Below the pieces are notes generated by a model that was not told where the DNA came from, did no database searches, and worked only from the letters and a program-made list of their open reading frames with translations. A program made the translations under genes and the position numbers. A stretch of 64,000 nt of DNA from Bordetella parapertussis (lineage in GTDB: Bacteria > Pseudomonadota > Gammaproteobacteria > Burkholderiales > Burkholderiaceae_A). Positions 18,279 through 27,904 of this stretch are shown piece after piece; position 1 is the stretch's first letter; each line of letters starts with the position of its first letter. The stretch covers positions 124,001-188,000 of the forward strand of contig CAMAXF010000002.1 of the NCBI GenBank assembly GCA_945862305.1, in the 5' to 3' direction.

Positions 18279-19853
18279 TCACGGTCGACTGAACTGGTCT
18301 CGCAGAAGGTTCTTCTGAACCTTCCCCATCACATTTCGAGGCAGGGCCTCCAGCAGGTGAATCTGTTTGGGCACCTTGTAGTTCGCAATGGCCCCCTTTA
18401 ACGACGCCAACAAGGCGGCCGTCTCCACCTGAGCGCCTGTCTTGGCCACCACCACGGCCGTGACCGCCTCGCCAAAGTCGGGGTGCGGCACACCGAACAC
18501 GGCAGACTCCTCCACCCCGGGCCAGTCGTCGAGCAGCTTCTCAATCTCCTTGGGATAGACGTTGTAGCCCCCCGTGATGATGAGATCCTTGCTGCGACCC
18601 ACCAGCGCCAGGTAGCCGTGTTCATCCCATCGGCCCACATCGCCGGTCTTGAACCAGCCATCGGCTGTGAATTCCTCTTTGGTCTTCTCGGGCATATTCC
18701 AATAGCCCCGAAAGACATTGGGGCCGCGCACCTCTACCCCACCAATGGCCGAGGCCTCTCCCAAGGGCGGCACGGGAATGACCGCCTGTGTCTCTGCACT
18801 CACGAGCCGAAGACCCACGCCAGGCAGGGGCTGCCCCACCGTGCCGGGACGGCGCTCGCCGTCATAGGGGTTGGTGGTGAGCATGACGGTCTCTGACATG
18901 CCGTAACGCTCGAGGATGCGGTGGCCCGTGCGGGCGGTGAAGGCCTCATGGGTCTCGGTGAGCATTGGGGCCGAGCCCGACACAAACAGCCGCGTGCGCC
19001 GCACGAGGCCCGCCTGGAACCGGGGGTCTGTGAGCAGGCGAACATAGAAGGTCGGGACGCCCATCATCACGGTCACGCAAGGGAGGGCTGCAATCACAGC
19101 ATCGAGGTCGAACCGAGGCAGCCAGACCATTTCACTGCTGTTGTAGAGCGCACCATGCAAGGCCACAAACAGGCCATGCACATGGAAGATGGGCAGGGCA
19201 TGCAGCAGAACATCGCCCGCCTGCCAGTGCCAGGCATGGTGGAGCACCAGCGCGTTGGAGGCCAGGTTGCGATGGCTCAGCATCGCGCCCTTGCTGCGGC
19301 CCGTGGTGCCGGAGGTGTAAAGGATGGCGGCAAGTTCGTCGGGGCCGGTTCGCACGACCGGAGCCGCATCCGGGAACGGCGCTGCCTTGGCGAGCAAGGA
19401 CCCATCGCGCGACTCGCCGAGGGTCTCGACCGCCCGACAGCCTGCCCTCTGGGCCAATGGGGCGATCCAGCCCAGGTGTTCTGGCGAGCAGACCACCACG
19501 GCTGGCTTCGCATCGTCTAGGAAATAAGCAATTTCTCCGGCCCGATAGGCCGTGTTGAGTGGCAGGAAGACGAGGCCCGCCCGAATGGTGGCCAGGTAGA
19601 GCATGACGGCCTCGGGCGACTTCTCCACCTGGGCCGCCACCCGCGCACCGGCCGGCAGCTTGAGCGACAGCAGCCAATTGGCGATGCGCCCACTGGCCCG
19701 ATGCAGGTCATCGAAGGTGTACTGCAGCCCCCCGGGGCAACTGATGGCCACCGACCGCATGCGCTTTGAATCGGACAGCGGCCGGTGTAGGAGGAAGGCG
19801 TAGAGGTTGTCGAGTTGGTCGAGTGTGCGGAGGGATGAATCCAGGTTAGTCAT
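18279..19853 (-). CDS. matB: Malonyl-CoA synthetase (malonate-CoA ligase, MatB type)
   Basis: 524 residues of the AMP-forming acyl-CoA synthetase superfamily. The phosphate-binding motif ILYTSGTTGRSKGAM, then YGMSETVM, and the C-terminal GYNVYPKEIEKLL and PRNVMGKVQKN hinge/lysine motif are all present. The N-terminal RVAAQVEKSPEAVMLYLATI and LPLNTAYRAGEIAYFLDDA closely resemble MatB. It ligates CoA to malonate. An open extension to 20027 is rejected: MTNLDSSLRTLDQ at 19853 fits the family and overlaps the upstream gene by eight bases. The malonyl-CoA decarboxylase gene in the same operon supports malonate over other acids. Confidence 0.9.
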   Translation of the reverse strand: MTNLDSSLRTLDQLDNLYAFLLHRPLSDSKRMRSVAISCPGGLQYTFDDLHRASGRIANWLLSLKLPAGARVAAQVEKSPEAVMLYLATIRAGLVFLPLNTAYRAGEIAYFLDDAKPAVVVCSPEHLGWIAPLAQRAGCRAVETLGESRDGSLLAKAAPFPDAAPVVRTGPDELAAILYTSGTTGRSKGAMLSHRNLASNALVLHHAWHWQAGDVLLHALPIFHVHGLFVALHGALYNSSEMVWLPRFDLDAVIAALPCVTVMMGVPTFYVRLLTDPRFQAGLVRRTRLFVSGSAPMLTETHEAFTARTGHRILERYGMSETVMLTTNPYDGERRPGTVGQPLPGVGLRLVSAETQAVIPVPPLGEASAIGGVEVRGPNVFRGYWNMPEKTKEEFTADGWFKTGDVGRWDEHGYLALVGRSKDLIITGGYNVYPKEIEKLLDDWPGVEESAVFGVPHPDFGEAVTAVVVAKTGAQVETAALLASLKGAIANYKVPKQIHLLEALPRNVMGKVQKNLLRDQFSRP

Positions 19854-20664
19854 GACTAAAGTTGGGCTTGGTCTTGTTGAAAAAGGCGTCGAGGCCACGA
19901 GCATAATCCCGCGTCTCGACAAAATCCCAACAAGCCTCCCGCTGTCCCGGCGACAGCATGCTGCGATCGTCGAGGGCCGTGAGCAGATGCACCAGCCATT
20001 TGTTTCGCCGGGCCGCATGCGGGCCACCCGCAGAGATGCGTGCCACGGTGGCCTGCACCTCGGGCTCCCAGTCTTCGTTGGGGCAGGTGCGATTGATCAG
20101 CCCCTTCTGATACGCCTCCTGGGCCGACCAGACGCGCCCCTCGAGCAATAGCTCCAGGGCATTCGCGCGGCCGACCACACTCACGACGCAGGCCGCCTCA
20201 TGCGGCGCCAAAGGAAATCCCAGGCGGCCAATGGGCACGCCAAAGCTCGCACGGTCGCTGGCGATGCGCAGGTCGCAGACGGTGGCAATCTCAAGGCCGC
20301 CGCCGATGCAGGGCCCATCGATGGCAGCCACCACCGGCACCGGGCAGCTGAGAATGGCGCGAAGGGCCGAGCCAATGACCTCATCGTGGTAGTGGGACAC
20401 CTGCTCGCGTGTGGCCCGTTGCGTTGGAAACTCCGAGATGTCGGCACCCGCCGCAAAGGCGTTGCCCTCCCCTCGAATGACCACCACTCGGAGGGCGGGC
20501 TCGGCGGCAAAGCGCCGGAAACAATTGGCGATGTCGGTCCACATGCCCACTGTGAGTGCATTGAGGCGCCCGGGGTGGGAGAGCCAGACCGTGGCCACAG
20601 AGTCGGCATGGCCGGATCGGGAGCACCAGACACGGCCTTGGGCGGGTGGCAGTCGATCGTTCAT
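19846..20664 (-). CDS. Enoyl-CoA hydratase/isomerase family protein
   Basis: 272 residues of the crotonase fold. The oxyanion-hole segment EGNAFAAGADISEF and the second GPCIGGGLEIATVCDLRIAS are present. In classical hydratases a glutamate follows the glycine-rich loop; here the region reads SFGVPIGRLGFPLAPHEAACVV, so the acid pair needs structural checking. Its position between malonyl-CoA decarboxylase and malonyl-CoA synthetase genes suggests a role with malonyl- or methylmalonyl-CoA (some crotonases are decarboxylases), which is inference. Start at 20664 chosen because the upstream gene stops at 20666. Confidence 0.85.
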   Translation of the reverse strand: MNDRLPPAQGRVWCSRSGHADSVATVWLSHPGRLNALTVGMWTDIANCFRRFAAEPALRVVVIRGEGNAFAAGADISEFPTQRATREQVSHYHDEVIGSALRAILSCPVPVVAAIDGPCIGGGLEIATVCDLRIASDRASFGVPIGRLGFPLAPHEAACVVSVVGRANALELLLEGRVWSAQEAYQKGLINRTCPNEDWEPEVQATVARISAGGPHAARRNKWLVHLLTALDDRSMLSPGQREACWDFVETRDYARGLDAFFNKTKPNFSHD

Positions 20665-20665
20665 C

Positions 20666-21982
20666 TCATCGCACCGCCTTCTGGAGTACCGGCCGAGAGG
20701 CCGTGGCCTCCCCATGCACGAAACGCTCATGGTTCACCTCAACCTCGTCGAGGTCGTAGAGGTAGTTGACCATGATGCCCAGCGACTGTTTCAGACCCTT
20801 CGGGGAGAGGTTGGCCTTGAGGTTGACCCGTTCCAGTCGAGCCCCGTTGTTCAGGTGGAAACGCGCCACGGGGTCGGCCTCGCGCTCATCGACCATGGCC
20901 GTGGTGGCGAGGTAGGCTGAGCACAGACTCTCAAGGTGCTGGTCCCAGGCTGCATCCTCGGCGAGCGAGAGCAGTCGTGCAGTGCTGGACTGCGCCTCGA
21001 CCACAGCCTCTCGCACCAGTCCGCGACGCTCCTCGAGCCTGACCAACTGCTTGGCAGACCAATCGGCCTGAGGCAAGGTGCCCTGGGCCACCAGCCAATT
21101 CATCAGAGACGGCACGGGCGAGAGGGTGCAGAAGGTCTTGAGGGAGGGAATCTCCCGCTGCAGCATCTCGGCCACCCGTTTGATCAGGAAATTCCCCAGG
21201 TGCACACCCTTGAGACCCGGCTGGCAGTTCGAGATGGAGTAGAACGTGGCCACCTTGAAGGCCTTGGGGTCATCGAGGATGTCGCGCTTGCGTTCGAGCA
21301 GGGGGCCGACTGCACTGGGCATCTCGGCCGAGAAGGCCACCTCGACAAAAATGAGCGGCTCCTTGGGGAGCGCCGGATGAAAGTAAGCAAATAGCCGTCG
21401 ATCCGGCTGAAGACGGCAGCGCAGGTCGGTCCAGCCATCGATCTCGTGCACGGCCTCGTGGGCGATGATCTGCTCGAGCAGGCCAGCCGGCGAATCCCAG
21501 CTCAGTTGTTCGAGCCGCAGAAAACCCGGATTGAACCAGGACGACAAGAGGTGATGCAGGTCGGCATCCACCGACTGCAACTCAGGAAACCGTTTGAGAT
21601 GGGTGAGCAATTTGGCACGCAGGCCCACCAGCACGCCGCAGCCATGAGGCACGCGGTTCAGGCGGCGAAAGAGCTCCTGCCTCGGGGGTTCGGCCACCGC
21701 CACCAGGGCCACCAGGTCGGCCGCACGGCCCGAGTCGGCGTAGCGTGCCGCAGCCTCTCGCACCTGCTGACCATCGGGATTGAAATCGGAGGCCAAGGCC
21801 TGAAAAAACGCCAATTGGCGCTCGGCCGTGAGGGCCCGATAGCCCGCCAGGGCCCGCTCAGCCAGGCTTTGGCTAATGGACTCTCCTGCCTCACCGAGCA
21901 GTCGGTGGCAGTCGTCGAGCAGACGCTTGAGGCGCTGCTGGTCGGTGCTGTCGGATGCTACCCGGCGAAGTCTTTCGAACAT
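20666..21982 (-). CDS. mcd: Malonyl-CoA decarboxylase
   Basis: 438 residues. The N-terminal half is helical; the C-terminal catalytic (acetyltransferase-like) domain shows FVEVAFSAEMPSAV, FYSISNCQPGLKGVHLGNFL, the FCTLSPVPSLMNWL serine motif, and a distal VARFHLNNGARLERVN histidine motif, all characteristic of MCD. Converts malonyl-CoA to acetyl-CoA and CO2. It is the first gene of a three-gene operon with the crotonase and matB, together enough to turn malonate into acetyl-CoA. A dyad in the upstream gap (22024-22049) may be its operator. Confidence 0.94.
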   Translation of the reverse strand: MFERLRRVASDSTDQQRLKRLLDDCHRLLGEAGESISQSLAERALAGYRALTAERQLAFFQALASDFNPDGQQVREAAARYADSGRAADLVALVAVAEPPRQELFRRLNRVPHGCGVLVGLRAKLLTHLKRFPELQSVDADLHHLLSSWFNPGFLRLEQLSWDSPAGLLEQIIAHEAVHEIDGWTDLRCRLQPDRRLFAYFHPALPKEPLIFVEVAFSAEMPSAVGPLLERKRDILDDPKAFKVATFYSISNCQPGLKGVHLGNFLIKRVAEMLQREIPSLKTFCTLSPVPSLMNWLVAQGTLPQADWSAKQLVRLEERRGLVREAVVEAQSSTARLLSLAEDAAWDQHLESLCSAYLATTAMVDEREADPVARFHLNNGARLERVNLKANLSPKGLKQSLGIMVNYLYDLDEVEVNHERFVHGEATASRPVLQKAVR

Positions 21983-22023
21983 GACACGCGATTGTCAGAT
22001 TAAAAGGACAGATTACTGGCGCC

Positions 22024-22049
22024 GGATATATTCGTCAGTCGGTATATTC
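22024..22049. promoter_or_regulatory. Candidate operator upstream of the malonate operon
   Basis: In the 85-base gap before mcd, GGATATA and TATATTC are arranged as an inverted pair 12 bases apart, and read on the minus strand GAATATA also occurs as a direct repeat with a 17-base period. This AT-rich symmetric element stands out in a GC-rich genome and sits about 40 bases upstream of the start codon. A GntR-type malonate regulator would be a natural candidate to bind it, but no such gene is in the window. Confidence 0.35.
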
Positions 22050-22067
22050 CCTGCCCAATTTCCCCAC

Positions 22068-22910
22068 TCAGGACTGTCTCGACGACAGCCTGACCAGGGC
22101 AAGGCCGAACAGGACCATGGGCAGGCTCAGCCACTGGCCCATGCTCCAGTCCAGCCACAAGAGGCCCAAAAAGGCATCGGGCTCTCTAAAAAACTCCACG
22201 ATGAAGCGCGCCAGGCCATATCCAATGAGGAAAACGCCCGAGAGCCGACCCAGGGGCTGGGGTCGGCGGGCCATCCACTGCAGCACCAAAAAGAGCACGA
22301 GCCCCTCCAGGGCGAACTGATAGAGCTGAGAGGGGTGTCGCGGGAGGTCGGTGCCCGAGGTGGGAAAGACCATGGCCCAGGGCACCACCGCGGGGTCGGC
22401 CAGTCGGCCCCAGAGCTCTGCATTGATGAAGTTGCCCATGCGGCCAAAGGCCAAGCCCAGGGGCACCAGGGGCGCCACGAAATCGCCAACCAGCAAAACT
22501 CGTTGCCACCAGGGCCGCGGTGTCCCGCCCTCGGGCACCCCAAGGCCTTGCCGGCTTCGGGCGAACCAGGCCATGGCGAGAACGACCCCCAGCAGCCCAC
22601 CGTGAAAGGCCATGCCACCCTGCCAGATCATGAAAATCTCCAGTGGGTTGGCGAGGTAGTCGGCGGGCTTGTAAAACAGCACGTAGCCCAGGCGCCCACC
22701 AAGCAGCACACCGATGACCCCAAGAAAGAGCAGGTCGTCGAGGTCTCGCAGGCCCATCCGGGCAAAGCCCTCCCGTTGCAAGGTCCGTCGACCCAGCCAA
22801 AAGAAGCTTGCAAAGGCCAGCAGGTACATCAGGCCGTACCAATGAATGGCCAGCGGCCCGATGGCCAGGGCCACCGGGTCAAACCCAGGATGCACGAGGG
22901 GAGTTGACAT
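22068..22910 (-). CDS. lgt: Phosphatidylglycerol-prolipoprotein diacylglyceryl transferase Lgt
   Basis: 280 residues with seven hydrophobic segments. [12 protein letters not shown] near the N-terminus, [11 protein letters not shown] (HGG motif), and the Lgt signature [15 protein letters not shown]. Transfers diacylglycerol to the lipobox cysteine of prolipoproteins such as BamE. It precedes mcd on the same strand by 85 bp but has no functional link to it. Divergent from ilvD. Confidence 0.96.
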   Translation of the reverse strand: MSTPLVHPGFDPVALAIGPLAIHWYGLMYLLAFASFFWLGRRTLQREGFARMGLRDLDDLLFLGVIGVLLGGRLGYVLFYKPADYLANPLEIFMIWQGGMAFHGGLLGVVLAMAWFARSRQGLGVPEGGTPRPWWQRVLLVGDFVAPLVPLGLAFGRMGNFINAELWGRLADPAVVPWAMVFPTSGTDLPRHPSQLYQFALEGLVLFLVLQWMARRPQPLGRLSGVFLIGYGLARFIVEFFREPDAFLGLLWLDWSMGQWLSLPMVLFGLALVRLSSRQS

Positions 22911-22992
22911 GGCCTGAGTGTGCCAGAGGCCCGCGCACTGCCCACCGAATCGGCGACAATCGGGGCTTGTTCAAACCCCTTTCCACAAGACC

Positions 22993-24681
22993 ATGGCCCT
23001 CAACGATCGCTCCAAAAATGTCACCGCCGGTGTGGCCCGCGCACCCAACCGCTCCATGTACTACGCCATGGGCTACAAGGAAGAAGACTTCACCAAGCCC
23101 ATGGTCGGCGTGGCCAACGGACACTCCACCATCACCCCCTGCAACAGTGGGCTTCAGCCACTGGCCGATGCGGCCGTGACCGCCCTGCGGCAGGCCGGTG
23201 CCAACCCTCAGCTCTTTGGCACACCCACCATCTCCGACGGCATCGGCATGGGCACCGAGGGCATGAAGTACTCCCTGGTGTCCCGCGAGGTGATTGCTGA
23301 CAGCATTGAGACCTGCGTGAACGGGCAATGGATGGATGGCGTGCTGGTCATCGGCGGCTGCGACAAGAACATGCCGGGCGGCATGATGGCCATCGCGCGA
23401 ACCAACGTGCCCGCCATCTATGTCTATGGGGGCACGATCAAGCCCGGACACCACAAGGGCAAAGACCTCACCATCGTTTCAGCCTTTGAGGCCGTCGGTG
23501 AGTTCACCGCTGGGCGACTGTCCGAGCAGGACTTCAAGGCCATCGAGCAGAAGGCCTGCCCAGGCTCCGGCTCCTGCGGCGGCATGTACACGGCCAACAC
23601 CATGAGCTCGGCCTTTGAGGCCATGGGCATGAGCCTGCCCTACTCCTCCACCATGGCCAATGAAGACCACGAGAAGATCGAGAGCGCGGCCGAATCGGCC
23701 CGAGTGCTGATCGAGGCCGTTCGCAAGGGCATCAAGCCTCGCGACATCATCACGCGACGCTCCATCGAGAATGCGGTTCGCGTGATCATGGCCACCGGCG
23801 GGTCCACCAATGCCGTGCTGCATTTCCTGGCCATTGCCCATGCAGCCGAGGTGCCCTGGACCATTGATGACTTCGAGCGCATTCGGCGCGAGACGCCCGT
23901 ATTCTGCGACCTCAAGCCCTCTGGCCAGTTTGTCATCACCGAACTCCACCAGGCGGGCGGCATTCCGCAGGTCATGAAGATGCTGCTGGAGGCCGGGTTG
24001 CTGCACGGCGACTGCCTCACGATCACTGGGCAGACGATCGCCGAAATCCTGAAGGACATTCCAGCCAGCCCACCCGCCGGCCAGACCGTCATTCGCCCCA
24101 TCGAGTCGCCCATCTACAAGGAGGGGCACCTCGCCATCCTCAAGGGCAACCTTTCACCCGAGGGCTGCGTGGCCAAGATCAGTGGCCTGAAAAACCCCGT
24201 CATCACAGGCCCAGCCAGGGTCTACAACTCCGAGGACGACGCCATGGCGGCCATCATGGCCCAGTCCATTCAGGCTGGCGATGTCGTGGTGATCCGTTAC
24301 GAGGGCCCCAAGGGCGGGCCCGGCATGCGTGAAATGCTGGCCCCCACCTCGGCCCTGGTGGGCCAAGGGCTCGGGGAGTCCGTGGGACTGATCACCGATG
24401 GCCGTTTCTCCGGCGGCACCTGGGGCATGGTGGTCGGCCATGTCTCGCCCGAGGCCTATGTGGGCGGGCCAATCGGCCTCATTCACGAGGGCGACAGCAT
24501 CACGATCGATGCCAAGACGCTGCGCATCGAGCTGCATGTGTCCGATGAGGAACTGACCCGCCGGCGAGCCTCCTGGGTCAAGCCCGAGCCGCGCTATCGG
24601 CGTGGGGTGCTCGCAAAGTTTGCAGCCCTCGCCGGCCCCGCCAGCAAGGGTGCTGTGACCGACCCGATCGGCGACATTTAA
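22993..24681 (+). CDS. ilvD: Dihydroxy-acid dehydratase IlvD
   Basis: 562 residues. Three cluster cysteines are in [20 protein letters not shown] and [15 protein letters not shown], the arrangement and length of the [2Fe-2S]-type DHAD. Further landmarks: [12 protein letters not shown] and [12 protein letters not shown]. Dehydrates dihydroxy acids in valine, isoleucine and leucine synthesis. The frame is open to 22918 but ATG 22993 (MALNDRSKN) is the family start. Monocistronic by context. Confidence 0.96.
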   Translation: MALNDRSKNVTAGVARAPNRSMYYAMGYKEEDFTKPMVGVANGHSTITPCNSGLQPLADAAVTALRQAGANPQLFGTPTISDGIGMGTEGMKYSLVSREVIADSIETCVNGQWMDGVLVIGGCDKNMPGGMMAIARTNVPAIYVYGGTIKPGHHKGKDLTIVSAFEAVGEFTAGRLSEQDFKAIEQKACPGSGSCGGMYTANTMSSAFEAMGMSLPYSSTMANEDHEKIESAAESARVLIEAVRKGIKPRDIITRRSIENAVRVIMATGGSTNAVLHFLAIAHAAEVPWTIDDFERIRRETPVFCDLKPSGQFVITELHQAGGIPQVMKMLLEAGLLHGDCLTITGQTIAEILKDIPASPPAGQTVIRPIESPIYKEGHLAILKGNLSPEGCVAKISGLKNPVITGPARVYNSEDDAMAAIMAQSIQAGDVVVIRYEGPKGGPGMREMLAPTSALVGQGLGESVGLITDGRFSGGTWGMVVGHVSPEAYVGGPIGLIHEGDSITIDAKTLRIELHVSDEELTRRRASWVKPEPRYRRGVLAKFAALAGPASKGAVTDPIGDI

Positions 24682-24696
24682 CCCTTCCGAAAGGCT

Positions 24697-24726
24697 TTGA
24701 AGAATATGGCGGCTTGCGCATATACT
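24697..24726 (+). promoter_or_regulatory. Sigma-70-like promoter for the cytochrome c gene
   Basis: TTGAAG (24697-24702), an 18-base spacer, then TATACT (24721-24726). It lies 32 bases before the cytochrome ATG, just after the ilvD stop, and leaves room for the AAGGAG at 24747-24752. Good match and position, but not tested. Confidence 0.5.
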
Positions 24727-24758
24727 TTGACGTTGTCTTTTATCTCAAGGAGATTTTG

Positions 24759-25061
24759 ATGCGTCATTTCGTGCTGGCCGCCTCTCTGATGGCCATCGCT
24801 GGTGTTGCTCAGGCCAGCGCAGACCTCACCAAAAAGTACAACTGCGTGGCCTGCCACGCAGAAGCCGCCAAAAAGGTGGGCCCCGCTTACAAAGATGTGG
24901 CCAACAAGTATGCAGGCAAGGCCGATGCGGTGGACTACCTGACCAAGAAAATCAAAACCGGTGGGTCTGGTGTCTGGGGCCCGATCCCCATGCCCCCGCA
25001 CCCCCAGGTGTCGGATGCAGACTCCAAGGCCATGGCCACTTACATCCTGTCCGTCAAGTAA
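24759..25061 (+). CDS. Small class I cytochrome c (c8/c551-like)
   Basis: 100 residues with a signal peptide (MRHFVLAASLMAIAGVAQAS), so about 80 in the mature periplasmic protein. One haem-binding CVACH and a distal methionine in GPIPMPPHPQVS, as in c551/c552 electron carriers. It probably shuttles electrons to a terminal oxidase. A strong AAGGAG sits six bases before the ATG. It has its own promoter and terminator, so it is a single-gene unit. Confidence 0.92.
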   Translation: MRHFVLAASLMAIAGVAQASADLTKKYNCVACHAEAAKKVGPAYKDVANKYAGKADAVDYLTKKIKTGGSGVWGPIPMPPHPQVSDADSKAMATYILSVK

Positions 25062-25080
25062 ATCCGCTGGGCTGTGTTAA

Positions 25081-25116
25081 AAAAGCCTCTGTCCTTCGAC
25101 AGAGGCTTTTTCTTTT
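25081..25116 (+). terminator. Rho-independent terminator after the cytochrome c gene
   Basis: A 13-bp stem (AAAAGCCTCTGTC paired with GACAGAGGCTTTT) around a CTTC loop, followed by a T-rich tail. It is 19 bases after the cytochrome stop and 8 bases before the livH ATG, so livH may be reached only by read-through or from a promoter within this short region. Confidence 0.9.
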
Positions 25117-25123
25117 CTAGACC

Positions 25124-26053
25124 ATGGACATCCTTCTTCAGCAGATTCTCAATGGCCTGGTGCTCGGGAGTGTCTATGCCCTGATTGCTCTGGGCTACAC
25201 CATGGTCTACGGCATTCTGCAGTTGATCAACTTCACCCACGGTGAGGTGCTCATGGTGGGGGCGATGGTGTCCCTTTCGGTGGTCATGGCCCTCTCGAAT
25301 GCAGTGCCCGGCATGCCCGCGGTGGCGCTGCTCTTGGCCGCACTGGCATCAGCCATCCCAGTCTGCATGGCCTTGTCGGCCCTCATCGAAAAGCTCGCCT
25401 ACCGCCCACTGCGGAACGCTCCGCGGCTCGCGCCCCTGATCACGGCCATTGGCCTGTCCATCGTGCTCCAGACCCTGGCCATGATCATTTGGAGCCCCAA
25501 CCCCCGTGTCTTCCCAGACCTGCTGCCCACCACCCCCATTGCTGTGGGCGGCGCCTTCCTGGCACCCAAGCAGCTGCTCATTCTCCTGGTGGCCGCCAGC
25601 CTCATGGGCATTCTCATGCTGCTGGTTCAGCGCACCCGGCTTGGGCGCTCCATGCGAGCAGTCTCGGAGAACCCGAAGATCGCCATGCTGATGGGCGTGG
25701 ATGCCAACCAGGTGATCAGCATCACCTTCATGATTGGAGCGGCCCTGGCCGCCGTGGCTGGCGTGCTGGTGGCCATGAACTACAACATCACCCACTTCAC
25801 CATGGGCTTTCTGCCGGGCCTGAAGGCCTTCACGGCAGCGGTGCTGGGCGGCATTGGCAACCTGCCCGGCGCAGTGGTGGGCGGCCTGCTACTGGGCATC
25901 ATCGAGAGCCTTGGCGCGGGCTACATCGGTGACCTCACCGGGGGCTTCCTGGGCAGCCACTACCAGGATGTCTTTGCATTCGCGGTGCTCATCTTGGTCT
26001 TGGTCTTTCGGCCCTCTGGCCTGCTTGGCGAGCGGGTCGCAGACCGCGCATGA
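25124..26053 (+). CDS. livH: Branched-chain amino acid type ABC transporter permease LivH
   Basis: 309 residues, eight or so membrane helices. LivH pattern: NGLVLGSVYALIALGYTMVYG at the N-terminus and GVDANQVISITFMIGAALA in the EAA-like loop, ending with VFRPSGLLGERV. Forms the membrane pore with LivM. Overlaps livM by four bases (ATGA). No substrate-binding protein gene lies before or after this cluster in the window, so the ligand (branched-chain amino acid, amide or urea) is unresolved. Confidence 0.92.
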   Translation: MDILLQQILNGLVLGSVYALIALGYTMVYGILQLINFTHGEVLMVGAMVSLSVVMALSNAVPGMPAVALLLAALASAIPVCMALSALIEKLAYRPLRNAPRLAPLITAIGLSIVLQTLAMIIWSPNPRVFPDLLPTTPIAVGGAFLAPKQLLILLVAASLMGILMLLVQRTRLGRSMRAVSENPKIAMLMGVDANQVISITFMIGAALAAVAGVLVAMNYNITHFTMGFLPGLKAFTAAVLGGIGNLPGAVVGGLLLGIIESLGAGYIGDLTGGFLGSHYQDVFAFAVLILVLVFRPSGLLGERVADRA

Positions 26054-27123
26054 CACCCCGACAAAAGGCCATTGGGGCCACCCTGCTGATTGGCGTGGCA
26101 CTGCTCCTGCTGCCGTTTGTGGCGGGCGCCTTCGGCAACGCCTGGATTCGCATCCTGGCCTTTGCACTGCTCTACATCATGCTGGCCCTGGGCCTGAACA
26201 TTGTGGTGGGCTATGCCGGCCTGCTCGATCTGGGCTATGTGGCCTTCTATGCGGTGGGTGCCTACCTCTATGCACTGCTCTCGTCGCCCCACCTGACCGA
26301 GCACTTTCCGGCCATTGCGGCCGCCTTTCCCACGGGCCTGCACCTCTCCATCTGGATTGTGATTCCACTGGCCGCGGCCCTGGCGGCCCTCTTTGGTGTG
26401 CTGCTCGGCTTTCCAGTGCTGCGCCTGCGAGGCGACTACCTGGCGATTGTCACGCTCGGCTTTGGCGAAATCATTCGCATTTTCCTCAATAATCTCAATG
26501 CACCCATCAACCTCACCAATGGCCCACAGGGCATCAGTGGCATCGACCCCATCTCGATCGGCGGCGTCTCTCTGGGTCGGCCGCTAGAAGTGGCGGGCCT
26601 CACCATGCCATCGGTGCAGTTGTACTACTACCTCTTTCTCGGACTCACTCTCCTGGTCATTCTGGTGAGTGTTCGCCTTCAAGACTCTCGGATCGGACGC
26701 GCCTGGATGGCCATTCGAGAGGATGAAATTGCAGCCAAGGCCATGGGCATCCACACCCGCAACGTCAAACTGCTGGCCTTCGCCATGGGCGCCTCATTCG
26801 GAGGGGTCTCCGGGGCCATGTTCTCGGCCTTCCAGGGTTTTGTCTCTCCCGAGAGCTTTGTGCTCATGGAGAGCATCGTGATTGTGGCCATGGTGGTGCT
26901 GGGGGGGATGGGCAATGTGAAGGGCGTGGTGCTCGGGGCTGTGCTGCTCTATGCCATTCCAGAGGCCCTTCGACATATGGCCAAGCCCATTCAGATGCAG
27001 CTCTTCGGTGAGGAGTGGATTGCACCGGAGGCCCTTCGCATGCTTTTGTTTGGCATGGCCATGGTGCTGATCATGCTCTATCGTCCGTTGGGCCTTATCC
27101 CCCGGCAGCATGTCCATGGCTGA
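26050..27123 (+). CDS. livM: Branched-chain amino acid type ABC transporter permease LivM
   Basis: 357 residues with the LivM pattern: LNIVVGYAGLLDLGYVAFYAVGAY, LRGDYLAIVTLGFGEIIRI, RDDEIAA-like REDEIAAKAMGIHTRNVKLLAF (EAA loop), and a C-terminal YRPLGLIPRQ. Second permease subunit. Overlaps livH by four bases and livG by up to 14. Confidence 0.92.
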   Translation: MTPRQKAIGATLLIGVALLLLPFVAGAFGNAWIRILAFALLYIMLALGLNIVVGYAGLLDLGYVAFYAVGAYLYALLSSPHLTEHFPAIAAAFPTGLHLSIWIVIPLAAALAALFGVLLGFPVLRLRGDYLAIVTLGFGEIIRIFLNNLNAPINLTNGPQGISGIDPISIGGVSLGRPLEVAGLTMPSVQLYYYLFLGLTLLVILVSVRLQDSRIGRAWMAIREDEIAAKAMGIHTRNVKLLAFAMGASFGGVSGAMFSAFQGFVSPESFVLMESIVIVAMVVLGGMGNVKGVVLGAVLLYAIPEALRHMAKPIQMQLFGEEWIAPEALRMLLFGMAMVLIMLYRPLGLIPRQHVHG

Positions 27124-27904
27124 CCAGGCCATGCTCCAGGTGGTGGGCGCCACCAAGCGATTCGGAGGCCTGCTGGCAGTCTCGAATGTCTCTCTGACCA
27201 TCTCGCCGGGACAGATCTACGGGCTCATCGGCCCCAACGGCGCGGGCAAGACCACGCTCTTTAACCTGATCACCGGACTCTACAAGGCCGATGCAGGCCG
27301 GTTTGTGCTCGATGGGCAGGCCTATGAGCCCTCGGCCGTGCATGCCGTCACCGCCGCTGGCATTGCGCGCACCTTTCAGAACATTCGACTCTTTGCCGAG
27401 CTGAGTGCCCTCGAAAATGTGATGGTGGGTCGCCACATTCGAAGTGCCGGCCTGCATGCAGGCGTCTGGGGTGCCATGCTTCGAACGCCTGGCTTTCGAG
27501 AGAACGAGAGGGCCATTCGCGCGGCAGCCATGGCCCTGCTCGACTATGTCGGCCTCGCGGCCCAGCAAGACCAGACCGCAAAGACCCTCTCATACGGCGA
27601 CCAGCGCCGCCTGGAAATTGCGCGTGCCCTGGCCACAGAGCCCAAGTTGTTGGCCCTCGATGAGCCCGCCGCAGGCATGAATGCCACCGAGAAGAACAGC
27701 CTTCGAGACCTGTTGGTTCGAATTCAATCCGATGGCAAGACCATCCTTCTCATTGAACACGATGTGCGGCTGGTCATGGGCCTGTGCACGGAGGTCACGG
27801 TGCTCGACCATGGCGAGGTCATTGCAGCCGGACCCCCCGCAGACGTGCAACGCAACCCCACGGTGGTCGAGGCCTATCTGGGCACCGGAGCCACCCATGG
27901 TTGA
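27110..27904 (+). CDS. livG: Branched-chain amino acid type ABC transporter ATPase LivG
   Basis: 264 residues. Walker A GPNGAGKTT, the LivG-specific GIARTFQNIRLFAELSALENV, ABC signature LSYGDQRRLEIARAL and Walker B KLLALDEPAAGMN. Powers the transporter with LivF. Two ATGs six bases apart (27110, 27116) are both inside the livM 3' end; either may be used. Confidence 0.93.
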   Translation: MSMADQAMLQVVGATKRFGGLLAVSNVSLTISPGQIYGLIGPNGAGKTTLFNLITGLYKADAGRFVLDGQAYEPSAVHAVTAAGIARTFQNIRLFAELSALENVMVGRHIRSAGLHAGVWGAMLRTPGFRENERAIRAAAMALLDYVGLAAQQDQTAKTLSYGDQRRLEIARALATEPKLLALDEPAAGMNATEKNSLRDLLVRIQSDGKTILLIEHDVRLVMGLCTEVTVLDHGEVIAAGPPADVQRNPTVVEAYLGTGATHG

